A stretch of 64,000 bases of DNA, taken from positions 1 to 64,000 of the forward strand of contig JBHIYN010000006.1 of the NCBI GenBank assembly GCA_041984235.1, given 5' to 3'. This document shows, in pieces, positions 1 to 9,647 of this stretch; position 1 is the stretch's first letter; every line of letters starts with the position of its first letter. The notes below the pieces were generated by a model that searched no databases, was not told the origin of the DNA, and saw only the letters and a program-made list of their open reading frames with translations. The position numbers were made by a program, and so were the translations under genes. Source of the stretch: JBHIYN01 sp041984235 (GTDB taxonomy: Bacteria; Pseudomonadota; Gammaproteobacteria; Ga0077536).

Positions 1-1395
1 GTGTCCTGGTCGTAGTCCGCAGCCGGCGTAAACGCCACCGCCGCCAGCGCCGCGTTGACGTTCGCCACCGTGTCCGTGACCGTCCACACCCCCGTCCCCG
101 CGGTGTAGCCCGCACTGCCCGAGGTCGTCAGCACGCCCGCCGCGGGATCGGCCAGGGTCAGCGTTGCGGTGACAAGATCGCCCGTGTCCGGGTCACTCAC
201 CACGATATCGTCCAGCGCCACCGAGGGATCACCCTCGGTGTAGCTCTGTGTCTGCGTCACGTTGGTCGCCGAGAGCTGGTCGTTGACCGGCGTCACGTCC
301 AGCGTGATCGTCCCCGTCACCGCCACCGTGCCGTCCTCGCCGCCGTCGGCGATGCTGACCGCGATGCTCGTGTCCTGGTCGTAATCCGCGGCCGGCGTGA
401 ACGCCACCGCGGCCAGCGCCGCGTTCACGTTCGCCACCGTGTCCGTGATCGTCCACACCCCGGTGCCCGTCGTGTAGCTCGCACTGCCCGAGGTCGTCAG
501 CATACCCGCCGCGGGATCGGCCAGGGTCAGGGTCGCCGTCGCCACCTCGCCAATGTCGACGTCACTCACCACGATGTCGTCCAGCGCCACCGAGGCGTCA
601 CCCTCAGTGTAGCTCTGCGTCTGCGTCACGTTGGTCGCGGTCAGCTGACTGTTGACCGCGGAGCCATTCAGGTTGATGCCTCCGGTGACCGCCACCGTGC
701 CGTCTTCGCCACCGTCGGCAATGCTGACGACGACGGTGGTGTCAGCGTTGTAGCTCGGCGCCGGCGTGAAGCTCACTGCCGCCAGCGCCGCGTTCACGTT
801 CGCCACCGTGTCCGTGATCGTCCACACCCCCGTGCCCGCCGTGTAGGTCGCACTGCCGCTGGTCGAGAGGCTGCCTGCCAGCGGGTCGGCCAGGGTCAGC
901 GTTGCGGTGACGATCTCGCCCGAATCGGCATCGCTGACGACGATGTCGTCGAGGTCGATCGACGGGCCGTCCTCGACGTAGGACTGGGTCTGGTTGACGT
1001 TCGTTGCCGTCAGCTGGTCATTGACCGGCGTCACGTCCAGCGTGATCGTCCCCGTCACCGCCACCGTGCCGCCCTCGCCGCCGTCGGCTATGCTGACCGC
1101 GATGCTCGTGTCCTGGTCGTAGTCCGCAGCCGGCGTATACGCCACCGCCGCCAGCGCCGCGTTCACGTTCGCCACCGTGTCCGTGATCGTCCACACTCCC
1201 GTTCCCGCGGTGTAGCTCGCGCTTCCCGAGGTCGTCAGCACACCCGCCGACGGGTCGGCCAGGGTCAGCGTCGCCGTCACCACCTCGCCCGCGTCCGGGT
1301 CACTCACCACGATGTCGTCCAGCGCCACCGAGGCATCGCCCTCGGTGTAGGCCTGCGTCTGCGTCACGTTCGTCGCCGTCAGCTGGTCGTTGACG
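1..1395 (-). repeat. Tandem 369-bp (123-residue) coding repeats
   Basis: Inside the giant surface-protein gene, three full units and one partial unit repeat with an exact period of 369 bp. Equivalent points fall at 1378, 1009, 640 and 271 (the codons for QLTATN), and at 1108, 739, 370 and 1. Each unit encodes a cadherin-like domain ending near DVTPVNDQ. Units 1, 3 and 4 are close at the DNA level. The unit between 1009 and 640 is more diverged (TQSYVEDGPSIDLDD). The array continues past the left edge, so the copy number is unknown. Confidence 0.95.
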
Positions 1396-4300
1396 CCGGT
1401 GACGTCGACGCTCACCGCCACCGCGGTGGCCGAGACCAGGCCGTCGTCGTCGCGCGCGCGCACCGTGAAGGCCGCAAGCGCGCCCTCGGCGTCCGTCGCC
1501 GGGGTCCACCAGGCCTTCCTGGTCGCGTCGATGACGTCGTTGGTGCCCGCCGCCCACGCGGTCGCGGTACCGGCACTGGTGCCGATGCGCAGGGAGCCCG
1601 AGCTGACCGCGTCGACCACGAACGCGTCCACGCTGTCGACCACGTCGGCCTCGTCACCCTGGGCGGCGAGCTCGCCGAAGGTGATCTCGACCTCGGTCTC
1701 CTCGGGCGTGGTGTCGACCGCGGCGCCGAAAGCGGTGAGCGTGGGCGCGACGTTGTCGACGGTGACGGTGAACACCTCGGTGTTCTCCAGGCCGCTGTCA
1801 TCGGTCACTTTCAAGGCGACATCGAAGCTGCCGTCGTCGAGGATGCCGAGTGCCTCGAGCTCGGCCCAGGAAAAGCTCGCCGTGCTGCCGGTCTTCTCGA
1901 AGCTGCCGTCGTTGTTGACGTCCCAGGCGTAGCTGACGAGGGTGCCGTCGGCGTCCGCGCTGGCGCTGCCGTCCAGCGCCAGCGCGCTGCCCTCGTCGAT
2001 GGTGTAGGGCCCGCCGGCGTCGGCCACGGGGGGCGCCTGCACGGTGACCTGGTGGTCCGGCGCGAAGCCCAGGTGCATCGGCTGGTCCAGCCCGCCGGCC
2101 CCGGCGGCCACCAGCACCTCGGCGGTGGTGCCGTCGTAGCGCAGAACGAGATCGTTGCCGTAGCTCGCCACGTAGAGCTTGCCGTCCGGACCGAAAGTGA
2201 GACCGGTGGCGACCGACAGGTCGGCGTGCGAGAAGTAGGTCGACAGGCTGGCGCCGTCCCATTTCAGCACCTGGCCGGAGCCGCTGTCGGCGATGTAGAG
2301 ATCGCCGGCGGTGTCAAAGGCGATCTGCTCGGGCTGGAACAGGCCACCGGAAACGACGAGTTGCGCGGCACCGCCGCTGGCTCCGTCGAACGTGACCAGC
2401 TTGCCGTTGTTCCAGCTCGCGACGTAGAGATCGCCGTCGGCGCCGAAGGCCAGCCCCGAGGGGCCGTTCATGTGCGAGCCGCCGGTACCGAACTCGTCGA
2501 TGAAGATACCGTCGGCATCGAAGCGCAGGATGTTGTTCTCGCCGTAGTTGGCGACGTAGAGGTTGCCGTCGGCGCCCCAGGCGAGGCCCGACGGCCGGTC
2601 CAGCGCTATGCCCGGCGCCAGCGTGCCGGCGGCGACGAACTCGCCGAGGTAATTGCCGTCGACGTCGTAGCGCACGATGTTGCCCGAGGCGAAACCGGAC
2701 ACGTAGAAGTTGCCGTCCGGGCCCAGCACCGGGGCATAACCCCGATCGAGATCGCCGCCTGAGCTCGCGAAGACGCTCACCGGGTCACCCGTCGCGCCGT
2801 CGAACACGAACACGCCGTCGCCGCTGGCGTAGCTGCCGACCACGAGATCGCTGGAGCTGTGCGTGCCGTCCTCGTCGATGGCGGCGATGGTGATGCTGTA
2901 GGTCACGCCCGCGGTGGCATAGCTATGGGTCGCGACGGTGGTCGCGCCGGTATAGGTCTCGGTCGAGCTGGTCCCGTCGCCCCAGTGCACGATGTAGCTG
3001 GTGATGGTGTCGTCACCGGGATCGACGGCGGACAGGTTGAGGGTGAACAGATCACCGCCCTCGATGGTGGCGAGACCGGTGGCGGTCAGCACGGGCGCGA
3101 CGTTGCTGACCTCGACCTGGAACACCACCGTGTGGCTGGCGCCGTCGTCGTCGGTGACGCGCAGCGCGACGTCATGGCTGCCGTCGTCGTCGAGACCGGC
3201 AGCGACCAGCTCGGCCCAGGAGAACGTGGTCGTCTCCCCGCTCTTCTCGAAGCTGCCGTCGTTACCGATGTCCCAGGCCCAGGCGGTGACCGTGCCGTCC
3301 ATGTCGCTGCTGGCCGAACCGTCCAGCGCCAGTGTGTCGCCTTCGGCGATGGCGTACGGGCCACCGGCGGCCGCGTCCGCCTCCGGCGCGACGTTGGCCG
3401 CCCCAGCTTCGAACAGGTCGATGCGCACGTTGTCGACCATGATGCGGTCGTTGCCATGGGTCGCGCCCTCGGCAAAGAACAGGATGCGGGTGTCGGTGCC
3501 GATGTAGGGGCTGATATCGATCTCGGCACCGAGGTAGGCCGGATCGGTACCCGGACCACCGAAACGCGCGATCTCGTCCCAGGTACCCGGGGCATCGCCG
3601 ACCACCGAGCCGCCGGTACCGCCGCCGGACTGAATGTAGACCACCAGGTAATCGTCGGCCTCCAGTCCACTGCGCGCGTAATCGAAGCTGAGTGTCGCCG
3701 AGCCGGCGCCGGAGAGATCAGCCTCGCGCCAGGCACCTTTGTCCTTCGCCACGAACAGCTCGACATTACCGCCGCCGTCTCCAGTGTAGATATCGAGCAC
3801 CTGCACGTTGCCGCTGGCCGCACTATCGGCCTCGTTCACCTCCTGCCAGTCGTTGGACCACGACAGGGTGCCGTCGTCGCCGGTGTAGGAGTCGTGGGCG
3901 TCGAAGCGATCGAGGTAATGCGCGGTGCCGGCGGTGAAGTTGAGCGCCGCGGGATGACTGGCGGAGTCGAAGGCGAACCACATGTCGCGATCAGCGCTGC
4001 CGTCGACCACCAGCTTGACCCCGAGCAGGCGATCGGCGGCGAGGGTATGGCTGACGCTGCCGAAAACGAAGGTGTCGGCGATCCAGTCAGCGCTGTTGGC
4101 GGCATCCCAGTCGGCACGGGTGATAGTGGCGCTGGCGAGCTCGGTCAGATCGCTTCCGTCGAGATTGCTGTCGACCAGGAACGCGGTCACGCTGCCGCCG
4201 TCGCTGGTATGGAAACTGCTCATGGCGGTCCACAGGTCGAGGCTGACCGGTCCGTCCAGGGTCAGGCCGGTGAGGTCGCTGAGCCAGATCTGGTGCTTGT

Positions 4301-6386
4301 CCTCGTCGGTCTCGCCAATACCCGAGCCGCCGCGCGCTATGGTCAGGCCGTCATCACCGTCACGCCCCGGGTCGAAGTTGCCCAGGGTCGGGTCATCCGG
4401 CGCCGTGGTCTTGAGCGCGCCGCGCGGCACGTCGCGGCCATCGCCCCAGCCGTCGAGATACAGGGTCTGCGCGAAGGTCGAGGCGCCGGCCTCGTAGGCA
4501 CCCATGTCCGGACTGCCGTCGTCGCGCACCAGGCCGCGCTGATCGGGCGTCCCGGCGCTGTCGGTGGTGGCCGCGTCGATGGCTTCGCTGGCGCCGCCCA
4601 GGGCGTGCGTCCTCAGGCTGCCGCCGTTGTCCGTCAGTGCACCGAGATCGGCGTCGGCGTTACGCTTGTCGCTGGCGTCGTAGCCGCTGCCCCCACTGTC
4701 GTCACCGAACAGGTTGTTGCTGCTGCTCGCCAGGGCCCCGAACAGGTCGGGCCCGGTGCCGCCCGCGCTGTTGCCGGCGAGGATGCTGTTGCTCAGGTTG
4801 AGGGTACCGTTGTTGAACAGGCCGCCGCCCTGGGTGGTGGCGCTGTTGCTCGCGATGGTGACGTGAGCGAGCGTGGCGGTGCCGAAGTTGGCCAGCCCGC
4901 CGCCCTCGGACTCGGTGGCGCTGTTGCCGCTCAGGGTGACGTTGCTCATGCTGAGCGTGCCCACCGCCTGGTTGTAGATCGCGCCGCCTTTGCCCGCCGA
5001 GTTGTTCTCGAACAGGCTGTTCTCGATGCTCAGGTTGCCGCTGTTGAAGATCGCGCCGCCCTCGTCGCCCGAGCTGGCGGCGTGGTTGTCGCGGAACCAG
5101 ACGTTGGAGAGGGAGACGTCGGGCGTGCCGGCGCCCTGGTTGATGAGCAGCCCGGCACCGTCGTTGCCGCTGGTGCCGGAGGTCGCGCCGCCCTCGATGC
5201 GGAGGTTGGCGAAGGACACGGTGATATTGCTGCCGGCGACGTCGAACACCCGATCGATGCCGTTGCCGTCGATGACGGTGAGATCCGGCGACAGGCCGAT
5301 GATGGTCAGGTCGTCCCGGATGTCGAGATCGCCGCCGGTGTCGCCGCTGCCGCTACGGGTCAGCGTGTACACGCCCTCGCCGAGGAAGATGGTGTCGGCG
5401 TCCGGATCGTTGTTGGCGGCGATGATGGCCTCGCGCAGCGACACGCCCGTTCCGCCCGGCCCGCCCAGCAGGTCGAACAGCGAGGCGATGATCCCGTCGA
5501 ACTCGTCAACCGTGGTGGTGACCGTGATCTGGCCCAGCACGCCGTGCCACGACTCTGCCCCCGCAGCGGCGACGTCGACCACGGTATCGAGCGTGCCGGC
5601 GGCGTACTCCAGGGTCCAGTCGCCGCCCAGTGCGCTGCTGCCGGTGAGGTCGTCCGAAGCGCCGACGTCGGCGCCGGTGAGCGCGGCCAAACCGTCGACC
5701 AGGGCGCGGCCCGCGGCGCTGGCGGCGAGGTCGCAGCCGTACAGCAGGAGATCGCCGCCGGGCGCGAAAGCGTCGGTCCAGCCGGCCAGGGTGTCGGCGT
5801 GCCGCGCCAGTGCGTCGGCGTCGAGCCAGGTGTCACCGAGCTGGAGGCCACCGGCGTCGCCGTGCGACAGCACGTGCACCGCCTGCAGCCCGCTGGCGTC
5901 GCGCAGCGCCCGGTCCATCTGCATGATGCCGTCTTCGCCGGTATCGAGCAGGACCACCTGCACGGATACGCCGTCGCGCGCGGCAAGGAAGTCGGCCAGC
6001 AGGGCCTCGTGATCGTCGATGCCGGTATCGACGAATACTATCTCGCGCGCAGCCGCGCCCGCGTCGCCCTGCCACAAGGCATCGAGATCGTCGAGGTCGA
6101 GGCCGGCCGCGGGTGTCTCGTCGCCGGCGAGCTGCCCGAGCTCGATCGCCACGGCATCGTTGGCCGCGACCGCGTCATCGTGCTGACCGTCGCGCGGCAG
6201 GTCGAGTCCCAGGCCGAGCTCGGCAGAGAGCAGCATGCGCGGCTCCAGCGACTCGACCAGCGCACGCGCCGGCGGCGGCGGCTGCCGTGCGCCGGCCCGG
6301 ATCCCGCGCACCAGCCGCTGCAGCCGCGGCCAGGCACGGCCCGCGCCGGCGGCGCGCTCGTGTTCGCTCGGGCGGGGCGTGGTCAC
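1..6386 (-). CDS. Giant LEPR-XLL/DUF4347 repetitive surface protein (C-terminus beyond window)
   Basis: The minus-strand frame is open from GTG 6386 to the window edge (2128 residues seen, no stop). An AGGAG lies 12 nt before the GTG. Order of parts: basic leader with the motif LEPRMLLSA at residues 47-55 (LEPR-XLL family); DUF4347 at about 116-282; a CSLREA-like segment (GVSLREAIIAANND) at about 305; a Ser/Asn/Gly-rich right-handed beta-helix to about 560; a choice-of-anchor-Q-like stretch (ending DMGAYE) to about 630; an unassigned region to about 990; PKD-like domains at about 1000-1180; an NHL/SMP-30-type propeller at about 1185-1445; another PKD domain at about 1450-1550; then cadherin-like 123-residue repeats. 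Known of the family: very large secreted or surface proteins of Gram-negatives. Inferred: an adhesin or matrix protein exported by the upstream HlyD/M50 genes. The natural ligand cannot be read from the sequence. Confidence 0.85.
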   Translation of the reverse strand, partial: MTTPRPSEHERAAGAGRAWPRLQRLVRGIRAGARQPPPPARALVESLEPRMLLSAELGLGLDLPRDGQHDDAVAANDAVAIELGQLAGDETPAAGLDLDDLDALWQGDAGAAAREIVFVDTGIDDHEALLADFLAARDGVSVQVVLLDTGEDGIMQMDRALRDASGLQAVHVLSHGDAGGLQLGDTWLDADALARHADTLAGWTDAFAPGGDLLLYGCDLAASAAGRALVDGLAALTGADVGASDDLTGSSALGGDWTLEYAAGTLDTVVDVAAAGAESWHGVLGQITVTTTVDEFDGIIASLFDLLGGPGGTGVSLREAIIAANNDPDADTIFLGEGVYTLTRSGSGDTGGDLDIRDDLTIIGLSPDLTVIDGNGIDRVFDVAGSNITVSFANLRIEGGATSGTSGNDGAGLLINQGAGTPDVSLSNVWFRDNHAASSGDEGGAIFNSGNLSIENSLFENNSAGKGGAIYNQAVGTLSMSNVTLSGNSATESEGGGLANFGTATLAHVTIASNSATTQGGGLFNNGTLNLSNSILAGNSAGGTGPDLFGALASSSNNLFGDDSGGSGYDASDKRNADADLGALTDNGGSLRTHALGGASEAIDAATTDSAGTPDQRGLVRDDGSPDMGAYEAGASTFAQTLYLDGWGDGRDVPRGALKTTAPDDPTLGNFDPGRDGDDGLTIARGGSGIGETDEDKHQIWLSDLTGLTLDGPVSLDLWTAMSSFHTSDGGSVTAFLVDSNLDGSDLTELASATITRADWDAANSADWIADTFVFGSVSHTLAADRLLGVKLVVDGSADRDMWFAFDSASHPAALNFTAGTAHYLDRFDAHDSYTGDDGTLSWSNDWQEVNEADSAASGNVQVLDIYTGDGGGNVELFVAKDKGAWREADLSGAGSATLSFDYARSGLEADDYLVVYIQSGGGTGGSVVGDAPGTWDEIARFGGPGTDPAYLGAEIDISPYIGTDTRILFFAEGATHGNDRIMVDNVRIDLFEAGAANVAPEADAAAGGPYAIAEGDTLALDGSASSDMDGTVTAWAWDIGNDGSFEKSGETTTFSWAELVAAGLDDDGSHDVALRVTDDDGASHTVVFQVEVSNVAPVLTATGLATIEGGDLFTLNLSAVDPGDDTITSYIVHWGDGTSSTETYTGATTVATHSYATAGVTYSITIAAIDEDGTHSSSDLVVGSYASGDGVFVFDGATGDPVSVFASSGGDLDRGYAPVLGPDGNFYVSGFASGNIVRYDVDGNYLGEFVAAGTLAPGIALDRPSGLAWGADGNLYVANYGENNILRFDADGIFIDEFGTGGSHMNGPSGLAFGADGDLYVASWNNGKLVTFDGASGGAAQLVVSGGLFQPEQIAFDTAGDLYIADSGSGQVLKWDGASLSTYFSHADLSVATGLTFGPDGKLYVASYGNDLVLRYDGTTAEVLVAAGAGGLDQPMHLGFAPDHQVTVQAPPVADAGGPYTIDEGSALALDGSASADADGTLVSYAWDVNNDGSFEKTGSTASFSWAELEALGILDDGSFDVALKVTDDSGLENTEVFTVTVDNVAPTLTAFGAAVDTTPEETEVEITFGELAAQGDEADVVDSVDAFVVDAVSSGSLRIGTSAGTATAWAAGTNDVIDATRKAWWTPATDAEGALAAFTVRARDDDGLVSATAVAVSVDVTGVNDQLTATNVTQTQAYTEGDASVALDDIVVSDPDAGEVVTATLTLADPSAGVLTTSGSASYTAGTGVWTITDTVANVNAALAAVAYTPAADYDQDTSIAVSIADGGEGGTVAVTGTITLDVTPVNDQLTATNVNQTQSYVEDGPSIDLDDIVVSDADSGEIVTATLTLADPLAGSLSTSGSATYTAGTGVWTITDTVANVNAALAAVSFTPAPSYNADTTVVVSIADGGEDGTVAVTGGINLNGSAVNSQLTATNVTQTQSYTEGDASVALDDIVVSDVDIGEVATATLTLADPAAGMLTTSGSASYTTGTGVWTITDTVANVNAALAAVAFTPAADYDQDTSIAVSIADGGEDGTVAVTGTITLDVTPVNDQLSATNVTQTQSYTEGDPSVALDDIVVSDPDTGDLVTATLTLADPAAGVLTTSGSAGYTAGTGVWTVTDTVANVNAALAAVAFTPAADYDQD

Positions 6387-6459
6387 TAGGACGGGTAACT
6401 CCTGTGGCCGCGGTCGGGATCGGCGGGCGCCACTGGCAAGGCCCGGCGCACGCGATGCC

Positions 6460-7434
6460 TCAGCGCGACGCGCCGTGATGCGCGGCGAGTGCCGGCGGCG
6501 AGGTCACGTTTGCGGGTGCGTCGGCGATCTGTTCGACCGGCGCCACCGGTGGTGCGCCCAGCGCAGCCTGGCACTTGATGCCGGCCAGGTGCGACTGGTC
6601 CGGGTTGGGCACCTCCAGGCGCGCGCGGAAGGTACCGCTGGCCGGGTCGCCAACCGGGTCGACCGCGACCACGCGGGCGCGCCACGGATGGTCGGCGGCC
6701 GTTTCCGGGTAGACCTGTGCGACCAGGCCGGCGGCGAATTCGCCGTAGCGCTCGATCGGAACGATGACCTCGACGCGCAGCGGGTCGAGCTGGGCGATGC
6801 GCAGTACCGCCTCCTCGTCGACATATTCCCCGGGCGACTTGAAGCGCTCGACCACCACGCCGTCGAATGGCGCGGTGACGCGACGCAGCTCGAGCAGCGC
6901 TTCGGCGCGACGCGCCTCCAGTGCGGCCAGGCGCAGGTTGTCCTCGGCCACGGCAACCTGCCACTGGCCAATGCGCGCGGCGCGCTCGACGTCTTCTTTC
7001 TCCTGCACCGACACGGCGTGTACCGCGTGCAGGCTGTCGAGGCGCGCCTCACGGCGCTGGTCGAATTCGTGCCCGGCCGCGCGCAGGTTGCGCTCACTGC
7101 GCATGCTGGCACGCGCTCGGGCGAGGGCAAGGTTGGCGCGTTCCACGCGCGACTCCAGCTCGGCCAGCACCTGACCGGCGGAGACGCGGTCGGCACGGTC
7201 GACCGCGACCGAGGCGAGGCGCCCGCTCACGCCGCTGCTGAGATCGAGCACGCGGTAAGGCATGACCACGCATTCGAAGCGATCCGGATCCGCACCGGTA
7301 TCGGCGCGCGTGGCCAGTGCCAGCAGGCAGGCGGCGGCGCCGAGCAGCAGCGGCAGCCATACCTGTGGCGCGCGCAGGCGCGCGGCGCGCGTACGGGGCC
7401 GGGCAAGGAGAATGGTCGGGTTACGGTGTTTCAC
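6460..7434 (-). CDS. HlyD-family periplasmic adaptor
   Basis: A 324-residue membrane-fusion protein starting at GTG 7434. The N-terminus is basic, followed by one membrane segment (about residues 27-44). A split biotinyl-lipoyl-like domain follows (GVSGRLASVAVDRADRVSAG and VTAPFDGVVVERFKSPGEYV), flanking a long coiled-coil hairpin, and then a beta-barrel. Adaptors of this family bridge an inner-membrane exporter to a TolC-type outer-membrane channel. It lies 73 bp upstream of the giant surface-protein gene and 46 bp after the M50 fusion gene on the same strand, so it is probably part of the exporter for that protein. No ABC ATPase or TolC gene lies in the window; they may be beyond the left edge. 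Confidence 0.85.
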   Translation of the reverse strand: MKHRNPTILLARPRTRAARLRAPQVWLPLLLGAAACLLALATRADTGADPDRFECVVMPYRVLDLSSGVSGRLASVAVDRADRVSAGQVLAELESRVERANLALARARASMRSERNLRAAGHEFDQRREARLDSLHAVHAVSVQEKEDVERAARIGQWQVAVAEDNLRLAALEARRAEALLELRRVTAPFDGVVVERFKSPGEYVDEEAVLRIAQLDPLRVEVIVPIERYGEFAAGLVAQVYPETAADHPWRARVVAVDPVGDPASGTFRARLEVPNPDQSHLAGIKCQAALGAPPVAPVEQIADAPANVTSPPALAAHHGASR

Positions 7435-7480
7435 GGTTGAAGTTAGCGGCGCGGACGGGCAACGGCTTGAGCGAACTGCG

Positions 7481-9631
7481 TCACACCGCCAGCCGCGTCA
7501 GCAACAGGCGGCGCAGGGAGCGATACAGGCGCAGCGCGAGCGGCTCGGGCTCGTGCTCGAAGCGCACCAGCGCGCGGCCGCCGACGCGCTCCACCGGCGC
7601 GTGCGCCGGCAAGCTGAGATCGAGCAGGAACAGGCGCTCGGCCGCGGTCAGGCCGTCGCCGTCCTCACCGTCGACGGCGAGGCGGCCGCCGCCGCGTGCG
7701 CCGAGCGCCGCGCTCGGCAGGCGCCGCGTGGCGGCCGGCACCTCGACGCCGATGTGCGCAGCGTAGGTCGTTGCCGGTTCGTCCACCAGGCGCACGCGCA
7801 CCGCGCGCACGTGCCCGCGCAGGCGCCCGGCGTCGGCCTGCGGGATGGCGACGCGCACGGTCGGCACGTCGTCTACCAGCACGTAGGCGACGACGTCACC
7901 CTTGCGCAGGTAACGGCCGGCCAGCTCGTTGGCGGCGGGCACCACGAGGCGCCCCGCGGCCGGGCTGGTGACCACCAGCTCGCCCGCCTCGCGGCGCAGC
8001 TCGGCGAGATCGGCTTCCAGGCGCGCCACTTCCGCGGCCAGGACCTGCACCTGCACGACGTCACGCACGCGCGCCGCGCTGCGCCGCGCGCGTGCCTCGC
8101 CGAGCTCCCATTCGAGCGCCGCGATGCGCGCCTCGATGAGCGGATTGTCGAGCGTGAGCAGGGGTGTGCCCGCAGCCACGTCCGCGGCGGGCGGCTGCAG
8201 CAGCGCCGCCACCTCGCCGTCGGCGGCGGCGCGCACGCGCGCCCGCTCGGGCAGCCAGACCACGCCCTCGGCATGGGTGCTCAGTGGCAGCGGTACGGCG
8301 AACAGCACGGTCGCGGTGAGCGACGCCACGGCGGCCGACACCAGCACCGCGCGACGCCGGCACGCGGCCAGTGCCGGTGAGCGCAGCATCGCCAGCGTGC
8401 CGCGCAGCAGCGGCCAGGCGACCTGCCCGAGCAGCACCCACATCGCCAGCACCATGCCCAGGGCCGGCACCATTTCCGCTATCAACAGCGCGATGCCGAG
8501 CACGATCATGATGCGGTAGCAGGTCGACGCCGCCCCGTAGCACAGGAACCAGCGGCGTTCGCCGAGCGCGGTCACGGGGCTGGTCACGCCGTCCGCGCCG
8601 AACGCGTAACGCTGCACCAGGTAGGCCCAGTAGCGCGACGCGCGCGGACCCAGGTTAGGGATCTCCAGCGCGTCGGCAAGCACGTAGTAGCCGTCGAAAC
8701 GCAGCAGGGGATTGCCATTGAAGACCAGCGTGGAAACCCCGCCCAGCAGCATCACGGTATAGGAGAAGTCCCGCACCGGGCCGGATTCGACCACCGCGAA
8801 CACCAGCACGCCGACCGCTGCCAGGACCAGCTCGACGAGGATGCCGGCGGCGCCGACCAGCATCCGCCGGCGCTTGTCGGCGAAGGCCCAGGCTGCCGAG
8901 GCGTCGACGTAGGGCACCGGCATCAGCAACAGGAACACGACGCCCATCTCGTGCACCTCGCCGCCCCAGCGCTTGACCGCCAGCGCGTGGGCCAGCTCGT
9001 GCAGCGTTTTCATGAACAGGTAGGCGAGCGGCAACAGCACGAAGCTGTCGGCGGTGAAGCCGCGCGCGCCCCAGTAGCCGGCGATGGCGGGCCAGGTCAC
9101 AAACGCGGTGACGGCTCCGGCCGCGAGGATGGCGACGACCAGGCACGCACCAACGCGGCTGAACAGCAGTGCGGCGTAATCCGCCAGGCGTTCGAGCAGG
9201 GTGTCCGGGTCGAGCAGCGGCACGCGCCATGCGAGCGGTGACAGCAGCCGTCCCAGTCGGCGGCGACTGGCCGCAGCCGCCGCGCGCGCATGCAGGCGGC
9301 GCGGATCCTCGGGCGTACCCCAGTCGAGCAGCTCGGCGCGGTGCAGACCGTCGACGACCTGCAGCAGGTCCTCGCGGTCGAGGCCGGCGCTGTCCTCGTC
9401 GCGGGCCGCGTCCAGCACGTCGGCCAGGCGGCGACGGCCGTCGAACAGGCGCACCGCGCGGTAAGCCGGCGCACTGATGCGCTGCCAGCCGCCGCTGGTG
9501 GTGTCGCGCAGCACGAACCAGCGCTGCCGGCGATAGCGGTGCAGGTGCACGCGCACGCCCTCGCGCAACCGCGGACGCAACCCCGCCAGACGCTCCCACA
9601 GCGCCTCGGGCGCGGCCGCCGCGTTGCTCAC
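7481..9631 (-). CDS. PqqD-like / M50 site-2 protease / HlyD fusion membrane protein
   Basis: About 716 residues from GTG 9631. This start leaves a 16-bp gap after the upstream gene, whereas longer starts overlap it. Residues ~35-110 resemble a PqqD winged-helix peptide-binding domain. A multi-pass M50 metalloprotease follows, with the zinc motif HELAH near residue 210 and the third-ligand motif NPLLRFDGYY near 310. After more membrane helices, the C-terminal ~270 residues form an HlyD-like adaptor with a coiled-coil hairpin. M50 enzymes cut substrates inside the membrane, and PqqD-like domains hold peptide leaders. Inference: it recognises, and perhaps cleaves, the LEPR-XLL leader of the downstream surface protein and hands it to the export channel. 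The protease residues look intact, so it is probably active. Confidence 0.8.
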   Translation of the reverse strand: MSNAAAAPEALWERLAGLRPRLREGVRVHLHRYRRQRWFVLRDTTSGGWQRISAPAYRAVRLFDGRRRLADVLDAARDEDSAGLDREDLLQVVDGLHRAELLDWGTPEDPRRLHARAAAAASRRRLGRLLSPLAWRVPLLDPDTLLERLADYAALLFSRVGACLVVAILAAGAVTAFVTWPAIAGYWGARGFTADSFVLLPLAYLFMKTLHELAHALAVKRWGGEVHEMGVVFLLLMPVPYVDASAAWAFADKRRRMLVGAAGILVELVLAAVGVLVFAVVESGPVRDFSYTVMLLGGVSTLVFNGNPLLRFDGYYVLADALEIPNLGPRASRYWAYLVQRYAFGADGVTSPVTALGERRWFLCYGAASTCYRIMIVLGIALLIAEMVPALGMVLAMWVLLGQVAWPLLRGTLAMLRSPALAACRRRAVLVSAAVASLTATVLFAVPLPLSTHAEGVVWLPERARVRAAADGEVAALLQPPAADVAAGTPLLTLDNPLIEARIAALEWELGEARARRSAARVRDVVQVQVLAAEVARLEADLAELRREAGELVVTSPAAGRLVVPAANELAGRYLRKGDVVAYVLVDDVPTVRVAIPQADAGRLRGHVRAVRVRLVDEPATTYAAHIGVEVPAATRRLPSAALGARGGGRLAVDGEDGDGLTAAERLFLLDLSLPAHAPVERVGGRALVRFEHEPEPLALRLYRSLRRLLLTRLAV

Positions 9632-9647
9632 AGCAGCGGCTCCGGGC

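Noticed and set aside
1..1395. Repeats considered as a CRISPR array
   Set aside because: The 369-bp period is in frame and encodes cadherin-like domains; there are no short repeats with unique spacers.
2859..6389. Long plus-strand open frame of ~1176 codons
   Set aside because: It lies antisense to the giant surface-protein gene. Its translation is Gly/Arg/Val-rich without domains, while the minus frame gives recognisable LEPR-XLL, DUF4347, PKD and NHL parts.
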